From NCBI RefSeq assembly GCF_024599795.1, contig NZ_CP102246.1, forward strand, positions 2,728,001 through 2,792,000: 64,000 nucleotides of DNA, in the 5' to 3' direction. Below are positions 26,262 through 35,365 of the stretch, in pieces. A model generated the notes under the pieces. That model saw only the letters and a program-made list of their open reading frames with translations, was not told where the DNA came from and made no database searches. How positions within the stretch are numbered: position 1 is the first letter of the stretch; every line of letters starts with the position of its first letter. This DNA is from Enterobacter cloacae complex sp. R_G8. Its GTDB lineage: Bacteria; Pseudomonadota; Gammaproteobacteria; Enterobacterales; Enterobacteriaceae. The translations under genes were made by a program, and so were the position numbers.

Positions 26262-27665
26262 ATGTTCGAACTCGATGCGTTTCATCTGGCGAGAATTCAG
26301 TTCGCTTTTACCGTCTCGTTTCATATCCTCTTCCCGGCGATCACCATCGGGCTTGCCAGCTATCTGGTGGTGCTTGAGGGCATGTGGCTGCGCACCAAAA
26401 ATGACGTCTGGCGTTCGCTGTACCACTTCTGGCTGAAAATTTTTGCCGTCAACTTCGGTATGGGCGTCGTGTCCGGGCTGGTTATGGCTTATCAGTTTGG
26501 CACCAACTGGAGCGGATTTTCTCAGTTTGCAGGCAGCATTACCGGGCCATTACTGACCTATGAGGTGTTAACCGCCTTCTTCCTTGAGGCCGGCTTCCTC
26601 GGCGTGATGCTGTTCGGCTGGAACAAGGTGGGGCCGGGGCTGCACTTCTTTGCAACCTGCATGGTGGCGTTAGGGACGTTGATGTCCACCTTCTGGATCC
26701 TCGCCTCCAACAGCTGGATGCACACCCCACAAGGCTTCACGATTCAGAACGGTCAGGTGATCCCCGAAGACTGGCTGGCGGTGATCTTTAACCCCTCTTT
26801 CCCTTACCGGCTGATCCACATGTCCATTGCCGCGTTCCTGTGCAGCGCGCTGTTTGTGGGCGCGTCAGGTGCCTGGCATCTGCTGCGCGGTAACGACACC
26901 CCCGCCATTCGCAAAATGTTCTCGATGGCCATGTGGATGGCCCTGCTGGTCGCCCCCGTTCAGGCCGTGGTCGGGGATATGCATGGCCTGAATACGCTTG
27001 AACATCAGCCTGCCAAAATCGCCGCCATCGAGGGGCACTGGGAGAACCCGCCTGGCGAAGCCACCCCGCTGCTGCTGTTTGGCCTGCCGGATATGGAGGA
27101 GGAGCGCACCAAATACGGCCTTGAAATTCCTGCCCTCGGCAGCCTGATTCTGACCCACAGCCTGGATAAACAGGTTCCGGCGCTGAAAGATTTCCCGAAA
27201 GAAGACCGCCCGAACTCCACCATCGTCTTCTGGTCATTCCGCATCATGGTCGGCATGGGCCTGCTGATGATTGCCCTCGGTGTGCTGAGCCTGTGGCTAC
27301 GCTACCGCCACCGGCTGTATCACTCCCGGCCGTTCCACTGGTTTGCACTCTGTATGGGGCCTGCCGGTCTGCTGGCACTGCTTGCTGGCTGGGTGACCAC
27401 CGAAGTGGGTCGCCAGCCGTGGGTGGTGTACGGCTATCTGCGCACCATCGACGCAGTCTCCCTGCACAGCACGCTGCAGATGAGCATCAGCTTGCTGGCC
27501 TTCATCGTGGTCTATTGCTCGGTGTTTGGCGTGGGCTACGTATACCTTGTGCGTCTGATTAAAAAAGGACCGCAGCCAGTCGAGACGCTCACCTCCAACA
27601 CCTCGGGCACCCCTGCCCGTCCGCTGTCTGCCGCTGAGTCTGTTCCGGAACAGGAGAGAAACTGA
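26262..27665 (+). CDS. cioA: Cytochrome bd-type quinol oxidase subunit I, CioA-like
   Basis: A 467-aa inner-membrane haem protein, subunit I of a cyanide-insensitive bd-type terminal oxidase that reduces O2 with quinol. Signs are the haem ligand His21 (TVSFHILFPA), a second His in YRLIHMSIAAF, the acidic pair region LTYEVLTAFFLEAGFLG, and the GRQPW signature (residue 386 region). The quinol-binding Q-loop is short, as in CioA, making it smaller than CydA (522 aa) or AppC. It overlaps cioB by one base. No CydX-like subunit gene follows. It sits in the stress operon, unlike housekeeping cydAB. Confidence 0.9.
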   Translation: MFELDAFHLARIQFAFTVSFHILFPAITIGLASYLVVLEGMWLRTKNDVWRSLYHFWLKIFAVNFGMGVVSGLVMAYQFGTNWSGFSQFAGSITGPLLTYEVLTAFFLEAGFLGVMLFGWNKVGPGLHFFATCMVALGTLMSTFWILASNSWMHTPQGFTIQNGQVIPEDWLAVIFNPSFPYRLIHMSIAAFLCSALFVGASGAWHLLRGNDTPAIRKMFSMAMWMALLVAPVQAVVGDMHGLNTLEHQPAKIAAIEGHWENPPGEATPLLLFGLPDMEEERTKYGLEIPALGSLILTHSLDKQVPALKDFPKEDRPNSTIVFWSFRIMVGMGLLMIALGVLSLWLRYRHRLYHSRPFHWFALCMGPAGLLALLAGWVTTEVGRQPWVVYGYLRTIDAVSLHSTLQMSISLLAFIVVYCSVFGVGYVYLVRLIKKGPQPVETLTSNTSGTPARPLSAAESVPEQERN

Positions 27666-28675
27666 TGGGCGTCGATATCTCTGTTATCTGGTTTGCCATC
27701 ATCGTCTTTGCCACCCTGATGTACATCATCATGGATGGTTTTGATTTGGGGATCGGTCTGCTGTTTAACTTCGTGGGCGATGCCAGAGAGCGTGACGTAA
27801 TGGTTAACAGCGTGGCCCCCGTCTGGGACGGCAACGAAACCTGGCTGGTACTGGGCGGCGCAGGACTGTTTGGCGCCTTTCCGCTGGCCTATGCGGTGAT
27901 CATTGATGCGCTGACCATTCCCCTTACCGCTATGCTGATCGGCCTTATCTTTCGCGGCGTCGCCTTTGAGTTCCGCTTTAAAGCCACGCCCTCCCACCGC
28001 AAATTCTGGGACTACGCCTTCGCCGGGGGCTCGTTACTCGCCACCTTCAGCCAGGGTGTTGTCGTCGGCGCAGTGATTAACGGCTTTAACGTGGAAGGAC
28101 GGCGTTTTGTGGGATCCGCCCTCGACTGGCTGACACCGTTTAACCTGTTCTGCGGCGTTGGTCTTGTGGTGGCCTACACGTTGCTTGGCACCACGTGGCT
28201 GATCATGAAAAGTGAAGGTGCGTTGCAGAACCGCATGCGCGAGCTGACACGCCACGTGCTGCTGGCGCTGATTGTGGTCATCGCGGTGGTGAGCATCTGG
28301 ACACCGCTTGGCTGGCAGTACGTGGCCGAGCGCTGGTTTACCCTGCCTAATTTCTTCTGGTTCCTGCCGGTGCCCCTGCTGGTAGGCGTCTTTAGCCTGT
28401 GGATCTGGCGGCTGACCCGTAACCCGGCCAGCCACGCGCGTCCGTTTCTGTTGACGCTTGGGCTCATTTTCCTCGGTTTTAGCGGACTGGGCATCAGCCT
28501 GTGGCCGAACATAATTCCGCCGCGCATTAGCCTGTGGGATGCCGCGGCCCCGCCCGCCAGCCAGCTCTTTATGCTGGTGGGGACGTTACTGATTATTCCG
28601 GTGATTCTGGTGTACACCGCCTGGAGCTACTACGTCTTCCGGGGAAAAGTTTCTGATACAGAAGGTTACCACTGA
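27665..28675 (+). CDS. cioB: Cytochrome bd-type quinol oxidase subunit II, CioB-like
   Basis: A 336-aa integral membrane protein with about nine transmembrane helices. Family signatures are FVILMYIIMDGFDLGIGLL-like near residue 20 and WDGNETWLVLGGAGLFGAFP near residue 57. It pairs with subunit I, and the stop of cioA and the start of cioB share a base (TGATG), which implies translational coupling. The product completes the oxidase. The next gene starts 8 bp after it, so transcription probably continues. Confidence 0.92.
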   Translation: MGVDISVIWFAIIVFATLMYIIMDGFDLGIGLLFNFVGDARERDVMVNSVAPVWDGNETWLVLGGAGLFGAFPLAYAVIIDALTIPLTAMLIGLIFRGVAFEFRFKATPSHRKFWDYAFAGGSLLATFSQGVVVGAVINGFNVEGRRFVGSALDWLTPFNLFCGVGLVVAYTLLGTTWLIMKSEGALQNRMRELTRHVLLALIVVIAVVSIWTPLGWQYVAERWFTLPNFFWFLPVPLLVGVFSLWIWRLTRNPASHARPFLLTLGLIFLGFSGLGISLWPNIIPPRISLWDAAAPPASQLFMLVGTLLIIPVILVYTAWSYYVFRGKVSDTEGYH

Positions 28676-28683
28676 GGTGCAGG

Positions 28684-30309
28684 ATGGCAGGCTGGCATAC
28701 ACGAGCCATTATTTATCAGATTGATACCGCACTGTTTTACGATCTCAACGGCGATGGCTGCGGAGACATCGCCGGGATCATGGCCAAGCTGCGTTATATC
28801 CGCCGCATGGGGGCGACGGTTATCTGGATCACCCCGTTTTACCTCACCCCCTTTCTGGACGAGGGGTATGATGTCAGCGATCATCTGCAGGTCGATCCCC
28901 GCTTCGGAAATCTGGCCGATATCATCGCCTTTATCGAACAGGCACGTGAGCTGGGGATGCAGGTCATTATCGAGCTGTTGATCCAGCATACGTCGGACGC
29001 GCACCCCTGGTTTCAGGAAGCCCGGCGCAACCCGAAATCCCCCTTTCGCGACTATTATCTGTGGTCAGATAATGACGATGACGATACGCCCCCAATGTTC
29101 CCCGGGGTGGAAAAGAGCATCTGGACCTGGGATGACGAGGCGGGCCAATACTACCGGCACATGTTTTATCGTCATGAGCCGGACCTCAACCTCACCTCAC
29201 CTGCGGTGATCAAAGAGATTGAGAACATCATTATTTTCTGGCTTAAGCTCGGCGTTTCGGGGTTTCGCCTGGACGCAGCGTCGCATCTTACCACCCAGGC
29301 CGGAGATGGTGATGAGAAAAAGGGGCTGTGGATCCTCGAACATCTGCGTCGCCTGATTACGCAGCATAACCCGCAGGCGATCCTGCTCGGTGAAGTGGAT
29401 GTTGAGGTGGAGGCCTACAAAGACTACTTCGGCAACAACGACCGCCTGAATCTGGTCCTCAATTTCTGGCTCAACAAATATTTCTACGTCAGCCTGGCCA
29501 GAAAAAGCGCCCGCCCGCTGCGCAACGCGGTGAAGAAAATGATCGTCCCGCCGGATTCCTGCTGCTTTGCCAACTGGCTGCGTAACCACGACGAACTGGA
29601 TCTGGAAGGGATCGGTAAAAAGGATAAACAGTTCGTCCTCGATACGTTCGCCCCGGACGAAGAGATGAACGTGTACCAGCGTGGGATCCGCCGTCGCCTG
29701 GCGCCGATGCTGAATGGCGACCAGAAGCGGCTGGCCCTGTGCCACGCCGTGCTGTTCTCCCTGCCCGGGGTGCCTGTTATGCGCTACGGGGACGAGATCG
29801 GCATGGGTGATGATCTGAACCTGGAGGAGCGTTATGCCGTGCGCACGCCCATGCAGTGGGCCCCCTCGCAGGGCGGTGGCTTCTCTGACGCAGACCCGCA
29901 GAGCTTTATCGCGCCCCTCATTGACCACGGGCCCTATCGTTATCAGAAAATTAACGTGGCGGATTCGCTATTGCACCGCAACTCGCTGCTGCACCGGATT
30001 ATCGATATCGCCAACACGCGGTCTGAATTCCCGGAGATTGCCGTGGCGCCGTTTCATCTTATCGACATCGATGATGATGCGGTGCTGGGGATTTACTACG
30101 AGGCTGAGGATCGCAGTATTCTGACCTTCGTTAATTTTAGCGATAAACCGGTGACCTTCACCGCCAGAGGGATCCGCCACGCCACCTGGACCGCCTGTCT
30201 GGCAGACAAACGCTACGAGGATGCGCTGGTCTGCGGCAAAACCGTTGAGCTGAATATAGGCGGCTACGGCTATCGCTGGTTCTGGACAAACCGTAGCGCG
30301 CTGCGCTGA
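28684..30309 (+). CDS. GH13 alpha-glucan enzyme, trehalose synthase (TreS)-like
   Basis: A 541-aa glycoside hydrolase family 13 enzyme. The catalytic nucleophile is Asp197 (GFRLDAAS), the acid/base Glu237 (LLGEVDV) and the transition-state Asp is in LRNHDELD. The segment GDEIGMGDDLNLEERYAVRTPMQW (positions in the last third) is typical of trehalose synthases, which interconvert maltose and trehalose. Conserved region I is altered, reading ELLIQHTS where GH13 enzymes usually have D...NH. No signal peptide. It is the last gene of the long stress transcript, 8 bp after cioB. Trehalose fits osmotic stress, but activity should not be assumed. Confidence 0.82.
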   Translation: MAGWHTRAIIYQIDTALFYDLNGDGCGDIAGIMAKLRYIRRMGATVIWITPFYLTPFLDEGYDVSDHLQVDPRFGNLADIIAFIEQARELGMQVIIELLIQHTSDAHPWFQEARRNPKSPFRDYYLWSDNDDDDTPPMFPGVEKSIWTWDDEAGQYYRHMFYRHEPDLNLTSPAVIKEIENIIIFWLKLGVSGFRLDAASHLTTQAGDGDEKKGLWILEHLRRLITQHNPQAILLGEVDVEVEAYKDYFGNNDRLNLVLNFWLNKYFYVSLARKSARPLRNAVKKMIVPPDSCCFANWLRNHDELDLEGIGKKDKQFVLDTFAPDEEMNVYQRGIRRRLAPMLNGDQKRLALCHAVLFSLPGVPVMRYGDEIGMGDDLNLEERYAVRTPMQWAPSQGGGFSDADPQSFIAPLIDHGPYRYQKINVADSLLHRNSLLHRIIDIANTRSEFPEIAVAPFHLIDIDDDAVLGIYYEAEDRSILTFVNFSDKPVTFTARGIRHATWTACLADKRYEDALVCGKTVELNIGGYGYRWFWTNRSALR

Positions 30310-31296
30310 CTACTTTTTCCGGCTACGCATCAGGCGCGTTACCACGATCCCGGCAACGGCCAGGGAGCCTAACAGCACTTTCCCTGGCAGACCGGAGGTC
30401 ACAGACGTGGCGCGCCCCTTCGCCTCACTGGAGAAGTGGCCGTGGATTTTATGCAGGTCGTTGACCGGCTGGTCGAGATAATCCCGCCGGTCTTCCGCGT
30501 TCAGCGTGTCAGTCATCTGCCCTTCCCAGGCTTTTTTCACCATCAGACGGTCGAGGAAACCGGGAAAGAGGAACTGACCCACAATCGACTGAATGGTACT
30601 GCTGCCCACCCACAACTCGCGCACGGGTTTTTGCGCCACGTTATAAATCGCGCGGGCGGCGACTTCTGGCTCAAAGACTGGCGGCACCGGGCGCATCGCC
30701 CAGGCAAACTTATTCCGCGCCCATTCGAACTGCGGCGTATTGAGCCCCGGCATCTGTACCATGGAAAGCTGCACCCGGCTGTTCTCATGCATCAGCTCGG
30801 TACGCACCGCATCGGTAAATCCCCGGATCGCCGCTTTAGCACCGCAGTAGGCCGATTGCAATGGAATGGAACGGTAGGCCAGCGCGGAGCCAACCTGAAT
30901 AATAATGCCCCGATCGCGCGGCACCATGAGCTCCAGGGCGGCACGGGTACCGTTCACGTAGCCGAGGTAGGTCACCTCCGTGACGCGGCGAAATTCATCC
31001 GGCGTGAGGGTCCGAAACGGTGCCAGCACCGCCCCCATGGCATTATTGACCCACACATCGATGGCCCCGAGGCGATACTCAATCTCGTTGGCGGCATCCA
31101 CCACCGCCTGGCTGTCGGCCACATCTGCCTGCACGGCAAGCGCATTGACGCCAAAACGGCGTAGCTCTTCCTGGGTAGAGTGCAGGCTGGCTTCATCCCG
31201 GGCGATAAGCCCCACATCGTAGCCTGCTTTTGCAAAGTGCAGCGCCGTGGCTTTTCCCACACCCGCCGTCCCGCCAGTAATGACAATCACAGCCAT
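30310..31296 (-). CDS. SDR-family oxidoreductase with a C-terminal membrane anchor
   Basis: A 328-aa short-chain dehydrogenase. The NAD(P) site is TGGTAGVGKAT (residues 7-17), the structural NNAMG motif is near 88, and the active site is Ser in QVGSALAYRS with Tyr-x3-Lys in YCGAK. The last 30 residues are hydrophobic (VLLGSLAVAGIVVTRLM) and end in RSRKK, which suggests tail anchoring in the inner membrane. Its stop touches that of the convergent TreS-like gene. It is the last gene of a four-gene minus-strand run beginning at 32791. Substrate unknown. Confidence 0.88.
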   Translation of the reverse strand: MAVIVITGGTAGVGKATALHFAKAGYDVGLIARDEASLHSTQEELRRFGVNALAVQADVADSQAVVDAANEIEYRLGAIDVWVNNAMGAVLAPFRTLTPDEFRRVTEVTYLGYVNGTRAALELMVPRDRGIIIQVGSALAYRSIPLQSAYCGAKAAIRGFTDAVRTELMHENSRVQLSMVQMPGLNTPQFEWARNKFAWAMRPVPPVFEPEVAARAIYNVAQKPVRELWVGSSTIQSIVGQFLFPGFLDRLMVKKAWEGQMTDTLNAEDRRDYLDQPVNDLHKIHGHFSSEAKGRATSVTSGLPGKVLLGSLAVAGIVVTRLMRSRKK

Positions 31297-31313
31297 AAAA
31301 CCTCCGCGATAGT

Positions 31314-31820
31314 TTAGCCCGACAATTTCGTTACTAATTCAGCCAGCGAGTAATGCACCGCTTTTTCCACCACATCCTCGCAGTCGCCGGAAAAGAGCAC
31401 CCTGCTCGTTTCTGTCTGTCCGTTGATATTCCAGGCAAAGCACACGGTTCCCGCCGCCGTGCCGTCATCCCCCCCTTCTGGTCCGGCATACCCGCTGATG
31501 GCGATACTGATATCGGCCTCGGCAAGGTCGCGGATACTGGCGGCCATCTCGGTCACGGTCTGTTCACTGACGGCGGTAAACCGTGCGAGGGTATCCGGGC
31601 TCACGCCCAGGATCCTTTCCTTCGCGCTATCGCTGAAGACGACCAGCCCCACGTCATAAAAATCGGCGGTGTTTTCTTCCGCGCAGAGTGCCACCGAAAG
31701 CTTGCCACCGGTGCAGGACTCGGCGGTGGTTAAGCGAAGCCCGGAATCGATTAATTTACTCGCCAGCTTTTTCGTCAACTCCGCCACGGTAATATTGTTG
31801 TCGTGGTAAAGATTGCTCAT
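31314..31820 (-). CDS. ydeJ: CinA/PncC-family protein YdeJ
   Basis: A 168-aa single CinA-type domain, related to the nicotinamide-nucleotide amidase PncC and closest to E. coli YdeJ. The family motifs LTTAESCTGGKLS (near residue 30), VVFSDSAKERILGV and AISGYAGPEGGDDGTAAGTV are intact. YdeJ itself has no proven activity. The SDR starts 17 bp downstream and the YetF gene ends 11 bp upstream, so they form one transcript. In E. coli ydeJ neighbours ydeI, and here ydeI lies about 1 kb away. Confidence 0.85.
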   Translation of the reverse strand: MSNLYHDNNITVAELTKKLASKLIDSGLRLTTAESCTGGKLSVALCAEENTADFYDVGLVVFSDSAKERILGVSPDTLARFTAVSEQTVTEMAASIRDLAEADISIAISGYAGPEGGDDGTAAGTVCFAWNINGQTETSRVLFSGDCEDVVEKAVHYSLAELVTKLSG

Positions 31821-31831
31821 AGAGGTGCCTC

Positions 31832-32278
31832 TTAATTTTCATAAGGAATAATTGAGATATGTCCATTACGCTCCAGAATGGCATATTTAATTTCACTGAG
31901 TTCTGTAATGCCATTATTCTGTCGGGCCGACACCAGAATATCATCGCATGAGACATCAACTTTCTTGAGTTTATCCGCTAACGGCACACCGTTCTCCACC
32001 AGAATAACGGGGGTGCCATCGAGAATATTCTCTACCGGAGAAAAATACTTTTTCATCAATCCGAAGATAATATCCACCACCACCAGTGTGGTGATCGTTA
32101 TCATCGCGCCCGTGACCGAAAAATCCTCCCCCAGCAGCGCCTGTTGGGTCGCTTCACTGATAATTAAGAGAAGAATAAGGTCAAAACTGGTCATCTGCAG
32201 CAGCGCACGCCGCCCGGCTACTTTAAAGACCACGACCAGAAACAGGTAAATCGCCAACGCACGAAAGACCATATCCAT
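31832..32278 (-). CDS. YetF/DUF421-family inner-membrane protein
   Basis: A 148-aa protein with two or three N-terminal transmembrane segments (residues about 4-70: RALAIYLFLVVVFKVAG, FDLILLLIISEATQQALL, ITITTLVVVDIIFGL) and a cytosolic C-terminal DUF421 domain (ILDGTPVILVENG; LKKVDVSCDDILVSARQNN; IKYAILERNGHISII). It is shorter than Bacillus YetF (about 230 aa), which has a longer C-terminal part. Proteins of this type occur in spore or stress contexts. It lies in the four-gene minus-strand operon; function unknown. Confidence 0.82.
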   Translation of the reverse strand: MDMVFRALAIYLFLVVVFKVAGRRALLQMTSFDLILLLIISEATQQALLGEDFSVTGAMITITTLVVVDIIFGLMKKYFSPVENILDGTPVILVENGVPLADKLKKVDVSCDDILVSARQNNGITELSEIKYAILERNGHISIIPYEN

Positions 32279-32287
32279 GGCAGCCTC

Positions 32288-32791
32288 CTAGGGGTAAATA
32301 AATTGCCAGAAATGAATTTCCGGCAGGGTGTTTACGCGGATGACGTTGTTCCATTTGCCGGCTTTTGAGGGGGTTATAAATAACCAGACCGAAAAATGTT
32401 CTGAAATTTCAAGGTGATTATAGACGAAGTAGAGGGTGTTCCCGCGGCTATACATGCTGTCTGGCTGTGGCCAGATGCTGCCAGGCTCGTAAGCGTCGCC
32501 GGACTCGCTGGTCAGACTGACCGTGTATTTGCCCTCAGTCGTTACCGGAAAGGTAAGTTCCAGTCGTGATTCGGTTTGCCGCCGTCCGAAGCGCTCATAG
32601 TTAAGGTTGAGCGATTTCGCTGAATTTGCTTTCTCCGTATCACTCACCATCCCGCTTGAAAACAGACCGGCAATCGCCGCGATGATAATACTCAGCAACA
32701 CAATAAATCCCACCTGCCGAAATGCATATTCAAACCTCAGCAAGCGATAACTCTCATTTATCCCGGGTAACTTTTCATTTTTATCATTCAT
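32288..32791 (-). CDS. Uncharacterised single-pass membrane protein
   Basis: Not recognised. The 167-aa product has one transmembrane helix (VGFIVLLSIIIAAIAGLFSS, about residues 27-46) and a C-terminal part of about 115 residues, probably periplasmic, with beta-sandwich-like patterning (SRLELTFPVTTEGKYTVSL, GNTLYFVYNHLEI, FSVWLFITPS). The ATG at 32791 is used; a GTG four codons up is possible. It is first in a minus-strand run with YetF, YdeJ and the SDR (9, 11 and 17 bp apart), which implies shared expression and perhaps an envelope complex with YetF. Confidence 0.75.
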   Translation of the reverse strand: MNDKNEKLPGINESYRLLRFEYAFRQVGFIVLLSIIIAAIAGLFSSGMVSDTEKANSAKSLNLNYERFGRRQTESRLELTFPVTTEGKYTVSLTSESGDAYEPGSIWPQPDSMYSRGNTLYFVYNHLEISEHFSVWLFITPSKAGKWNNVIRVNTLPEIHFWQFIYP

Positions 32792-32929
32792 GGCAGCTAT
32801 CACCGTTTCGCTTATTTACCAAACGTTCTGTTTTGTATGGCGAATGTTTTTAAGACTTATCACATTTGCCACATAAAGGAATAGCAACAATACTTAATAA
32901 GTCAAGACACCTAAAATGAAGGATATCAG

Positions 32930-33319
32930 ATGAAATTATCACTTATTTCCGCTTTTTTGATATTTCTGGTGCCAACCGCCTGGGCTGATAATAACGGTGG
33001 GTTACAAAAAGGCGAAGCACCCCCACCTCCGCATGCGCTGGACAGCGGTTATCGCGGCACGGATGATGCCCGCATTATGACCATCGACCAGGCTAAACAA
33101 ATGCACGATGGTGCAACCATTTCATTACGCGGCAACCTTATTGACGGTAGCGGCGATAAGTATGTATTTCAGGATAAAACCGGAAAAATCGACGTTATTA
33201 TTCCGCAAGCCGTCTTTGACGACAGAACGGTCAAACCTGACCAGATGATCAGCATTAACGGTTCGCTGGATAAAAAATCCTCACCTCCCGTTGTGCGTGT
33301 CGATCGTCTGCAAAAATAA
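32930..33319 (+). CDS. ydeI: YdeI (OmdA), periplasmic YgiW/YdeI-family OB-fold stress protein
   Basis: A 129-aa protein with a 19-residue signal peptide ending in AWA and a mature BOF (bacterial OB-fold) domain. It closely resembles E. coli Yde[35 protein letters not shown] and [29 protein letters not shown] in pieces. In Salmonella, YdeI/OmdA contributes to resistance to polymyxin B and to hydrogen peroxide. It is divergent from the YetF operon, with 138 bp between starts, and is followed at 66 bp by an SDR gene on the same strand. Confidence 0.9.
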   Translation: MKLSLISAFLIFLVPTAWADNNGGLQKGEAPPPPHALDSGYRGTDDARIMTIDQAKQMHDGATISLRGNLIDGSGDKYVFQDKTGKIDVIIPQAVFDDRTVKPDQMISINGSLDKKSSPPVVRVDRLQK

Positions 33320-33385
33320 CTCAGCGAAGCGTTAACGCTGCAATTATCCATCAAATCTCACCCCTTGACCTGTAAGGAGTCAGCT

Positions 33386-34270
33386 ATGAGTGATATTACA
33401 CAACGTACGAACGCTTACCCGCAGCCCCCTTTCCCGGAACAGCCGCAGACGCCGCCGGGGCTGGCCTCTGAGATGCAACCCGTTCCCGATCACGGGGAAA
33501 AGAGTTACAAAGGACACGGTCGACTGGCGGGCAAAAAAGCGCTGATCACCGGCGGTGACTCCGGTATTGGCCGCGCAGTGGCGATTGCCTATGCCCGCGA
33601 AGGCGCGGATGTGGCCATTAACTATCTGCCTGAAGAAGAGAAAGACGCCGCCGAAGTCATCGACCTGATCAAGGCCGAAGGACGGAACGCCGTCGCGCTG
33701 CCGGGGGATGTCCGGGATGAAACCTTCTGCCAGAACCTGGTGGAGGAAGCGGTGGCTAAACTTGGCGGACTGGACATTCTGGTGAACAACGCCGGTCGCC
33801 AGCAGTATCGGGAATCGCTGGAAGAGCTCACCACCGAAGATTTCGACGCCACGTTTAAAACCAACGTGTATGCCCCGTTCTGGATCACCAAAGCGGCGCT
33901 TCGCCATCTGAAAGCCCCTGCGGCAATTATTAACACCTCCTCCGTGCAGGCGGTAAAACCGAGTCCTGTCCTGCTGGACTATGCCCAGACCAAAGCCTGC
34001 CTGGCAGTGTTTACCAAATCCCTTGCCAAGCAGCTTGGGCCGAAGGGCATCCGCGTTAATGCCGTGGCACCCGGGCCATACTGGACGGTGCTGCAATCCA
34101 GCGGTGGCCAGCCGATGGAGAAAGTGAAGCAGTTTGGTGGTGACACACCGCTGGGCCGTCCGGGCCAGCCGGTGGAGATTGCACCTTTATACGTCACGCT
34201 GGCGTCTGATGAGTGTTCCTTTACGACCGGCCAGGTATGGTGTTCCGACGGTGGTGATGGCGTGATTTAA
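33386..34270 (+). CDS. SDR-family oxidoreductase, YghA-like
   Basis: A 294-aa short-chain dehydrogenase with an N-terminal proline-rich extension (PQPPFPEQPQTPPG) as found in YghA and Bacillus stress SDRs such as YhxC/YdaD. The cofactor motif is ITGGDSGIGRAV near residue 53, then NNAGRQQ, Ser in INTSSVQ and Tyr-x3-Lys in YAQTK. It ends in the usual TGQVWCSDGGDG. The start at 33386 follows TAAGGAG. Substrates of this subfamily are poorly known. Position next to ydeI and the stress cluster suggests joint expression in stationary phase. Confidence 0.88.
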   Translation: MSDITQRTNAYPQPPFPEQPQTPPGLASEMQPVPDHGEKSYKGHGRLAGKKALITGGDSGIGRAVAIAYAREGADVAINYLPEEEKDAAEVIDLIKAEGRNAVALPGDVRDETFCQNLVEEAVAKLGGLDILVNNAGRQQYRESLEELTTEDFDATFKTNVYAPFWITKAALRHLKAPAAIINTSSVQAVKPSPVLLDYAQTKACLAVFTKSLAKQLGPKGIRVNAVAPGPYWTVLQSSGGQPMEKVKQFGGDTPLGRPGQPVEIAPLYVTLASDECSFTTGQVWCSDGGDGVI

Positions 34271-34434
34271 CGTTTCCCTGCCCGAATGTGCAATAAATGA
34301 ACAAGGACGTTCAGCCCCCGCCAAAAACATGTTGTAACTCAAACAGATCAAATGTTAAAAATATTTTGCTATCAAGTTATCAAAATTAAACAACTTAGCT
34401 TGTCACCCGCATCGCTCTGTTTTTAACATCGCCT

Positions 34435-35358
34435 ATGGAAAAAAATGGTCTGTTCAGTCAGCGCATACGCTTGCGCCATTTGCATACATTTGTGGCCGTC
34501 GCTCAACAGGGAACGCTGGGGCGTGCGGCTGAAACCCTTAACCTGAGCCAGCCTGCTCTCTCAAAAACGCTTAACGAGCTGGAACAACTGACCGGCGCCC
34601 GTCTGTTCGATCGCGGTCGCCTGGGGGCTCAACTCACCCTCGTCGGCGAGCAGTTCCTGACGCACGCGGTGAAAGTGCTTGATGCCCTCAATACCGCCGG
34701 ACAGGCGCTGAACCGTAAAGAGGAGCAGACGCACGAGATTGTGCGCGTGGGTGCCCTGCCTACGGCGGCGCTGGGCATTCTGCCGCCGGTGATTGGTCAG
34801 TTTCACAAACAGCAAAAGCATACGACCCTGCAGGTCGCCACCATGAATAACACCATGCTGCTTGCGGGACTAAAATCCGGCGAGCTGGATCTGGGTATCG
34901 GACGAATGTCGGATCCTGAACTGATGGTGGGTCTGAATTACGAACTCTTGTTCCTGGAATCCCTGAAGCTGGTGGTACGCCCTAACCATCCTCTTTTACA
35001 GGATACGGTCACCTTAAGCCGGGTGATGGAGTGGCCGGTGGTGGTGTCACCAAAAGGTACGGTTCCACGGCAAAATGCCGAAACCTTACTGCAGATGCAG
35101 GGCTGTACGCTGCCGACGGGCTGTATTGAAACCCTGTCAGCTTCCCTTTCACGCCAGCTCACCGTGGATTATGACTACGTCTGGTTCGTGCCTTCCGGCG
35201 CGGTGAAAGATGATTTACGCCAGGGCACGCTCACCGCACTGCCGGTGACCTCGCCCGGTGCCGGTGAACCTATTGGCATTCTAACCCGCGTTGATACGCC
35301 GCTCTCCTCAGGTGCACAGACGCTGCTGAGCGCGATACGTAAGTCGATGCCTGCCTGA
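34435..35358 (+). CDS. LysR-family regulator, PcaQ/GbpR-like
   Basis: A 307-aa LysR-type regulator. HTH: GTLGRAAETLNLSQPALSKTLNELEQ (around residues 26-50, given in part: TLGRAAETLNLSQPALSK). The effector domain has VRVGALPTAALGILPPVI and VVSPKGTVPRQNAE, segments typical of the PcaQ/GbpR branch that controls aromatic-acid (protocatechuate) or sugar uptake genes. It is upstream of and on the same strand as the PQQ dehydrogenase, 266 bp away, and is the likely regulator of it. No good ribosome site precedes the ATG. The effector is unknown; a quinate or protocatechuate link is inference. Confidence 0.82.
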   Translation: MEKNGLFSQRIRLRHLHTFVAVAQQGTLGRAAETLNLSQPALSKTLNELEQLTGARLFDRGRLGAQLTLVGEQFLTHAVKVLDALNTAGQALNRKEEQTHEIVRVGALPTAALGILPPVIGQFHKQQKHTTLQVATMNNTMLLAGLKSGELDLGIGRMSDPELMVGLNYELLFLESLKLVVRPNHPLLQDTVTLSRVMEWPVVVSPKGTVPRQNAETLLQMQGCTLPTGCIETLSASLSRQLTVDYDYVWFVPSGAVKDDLRQGTLTALPVTSPGAGEPIGILTRVDTPLSSGAQTLLSAIRKSMPA

Positions 35359-35365
35359 TTCCTTT

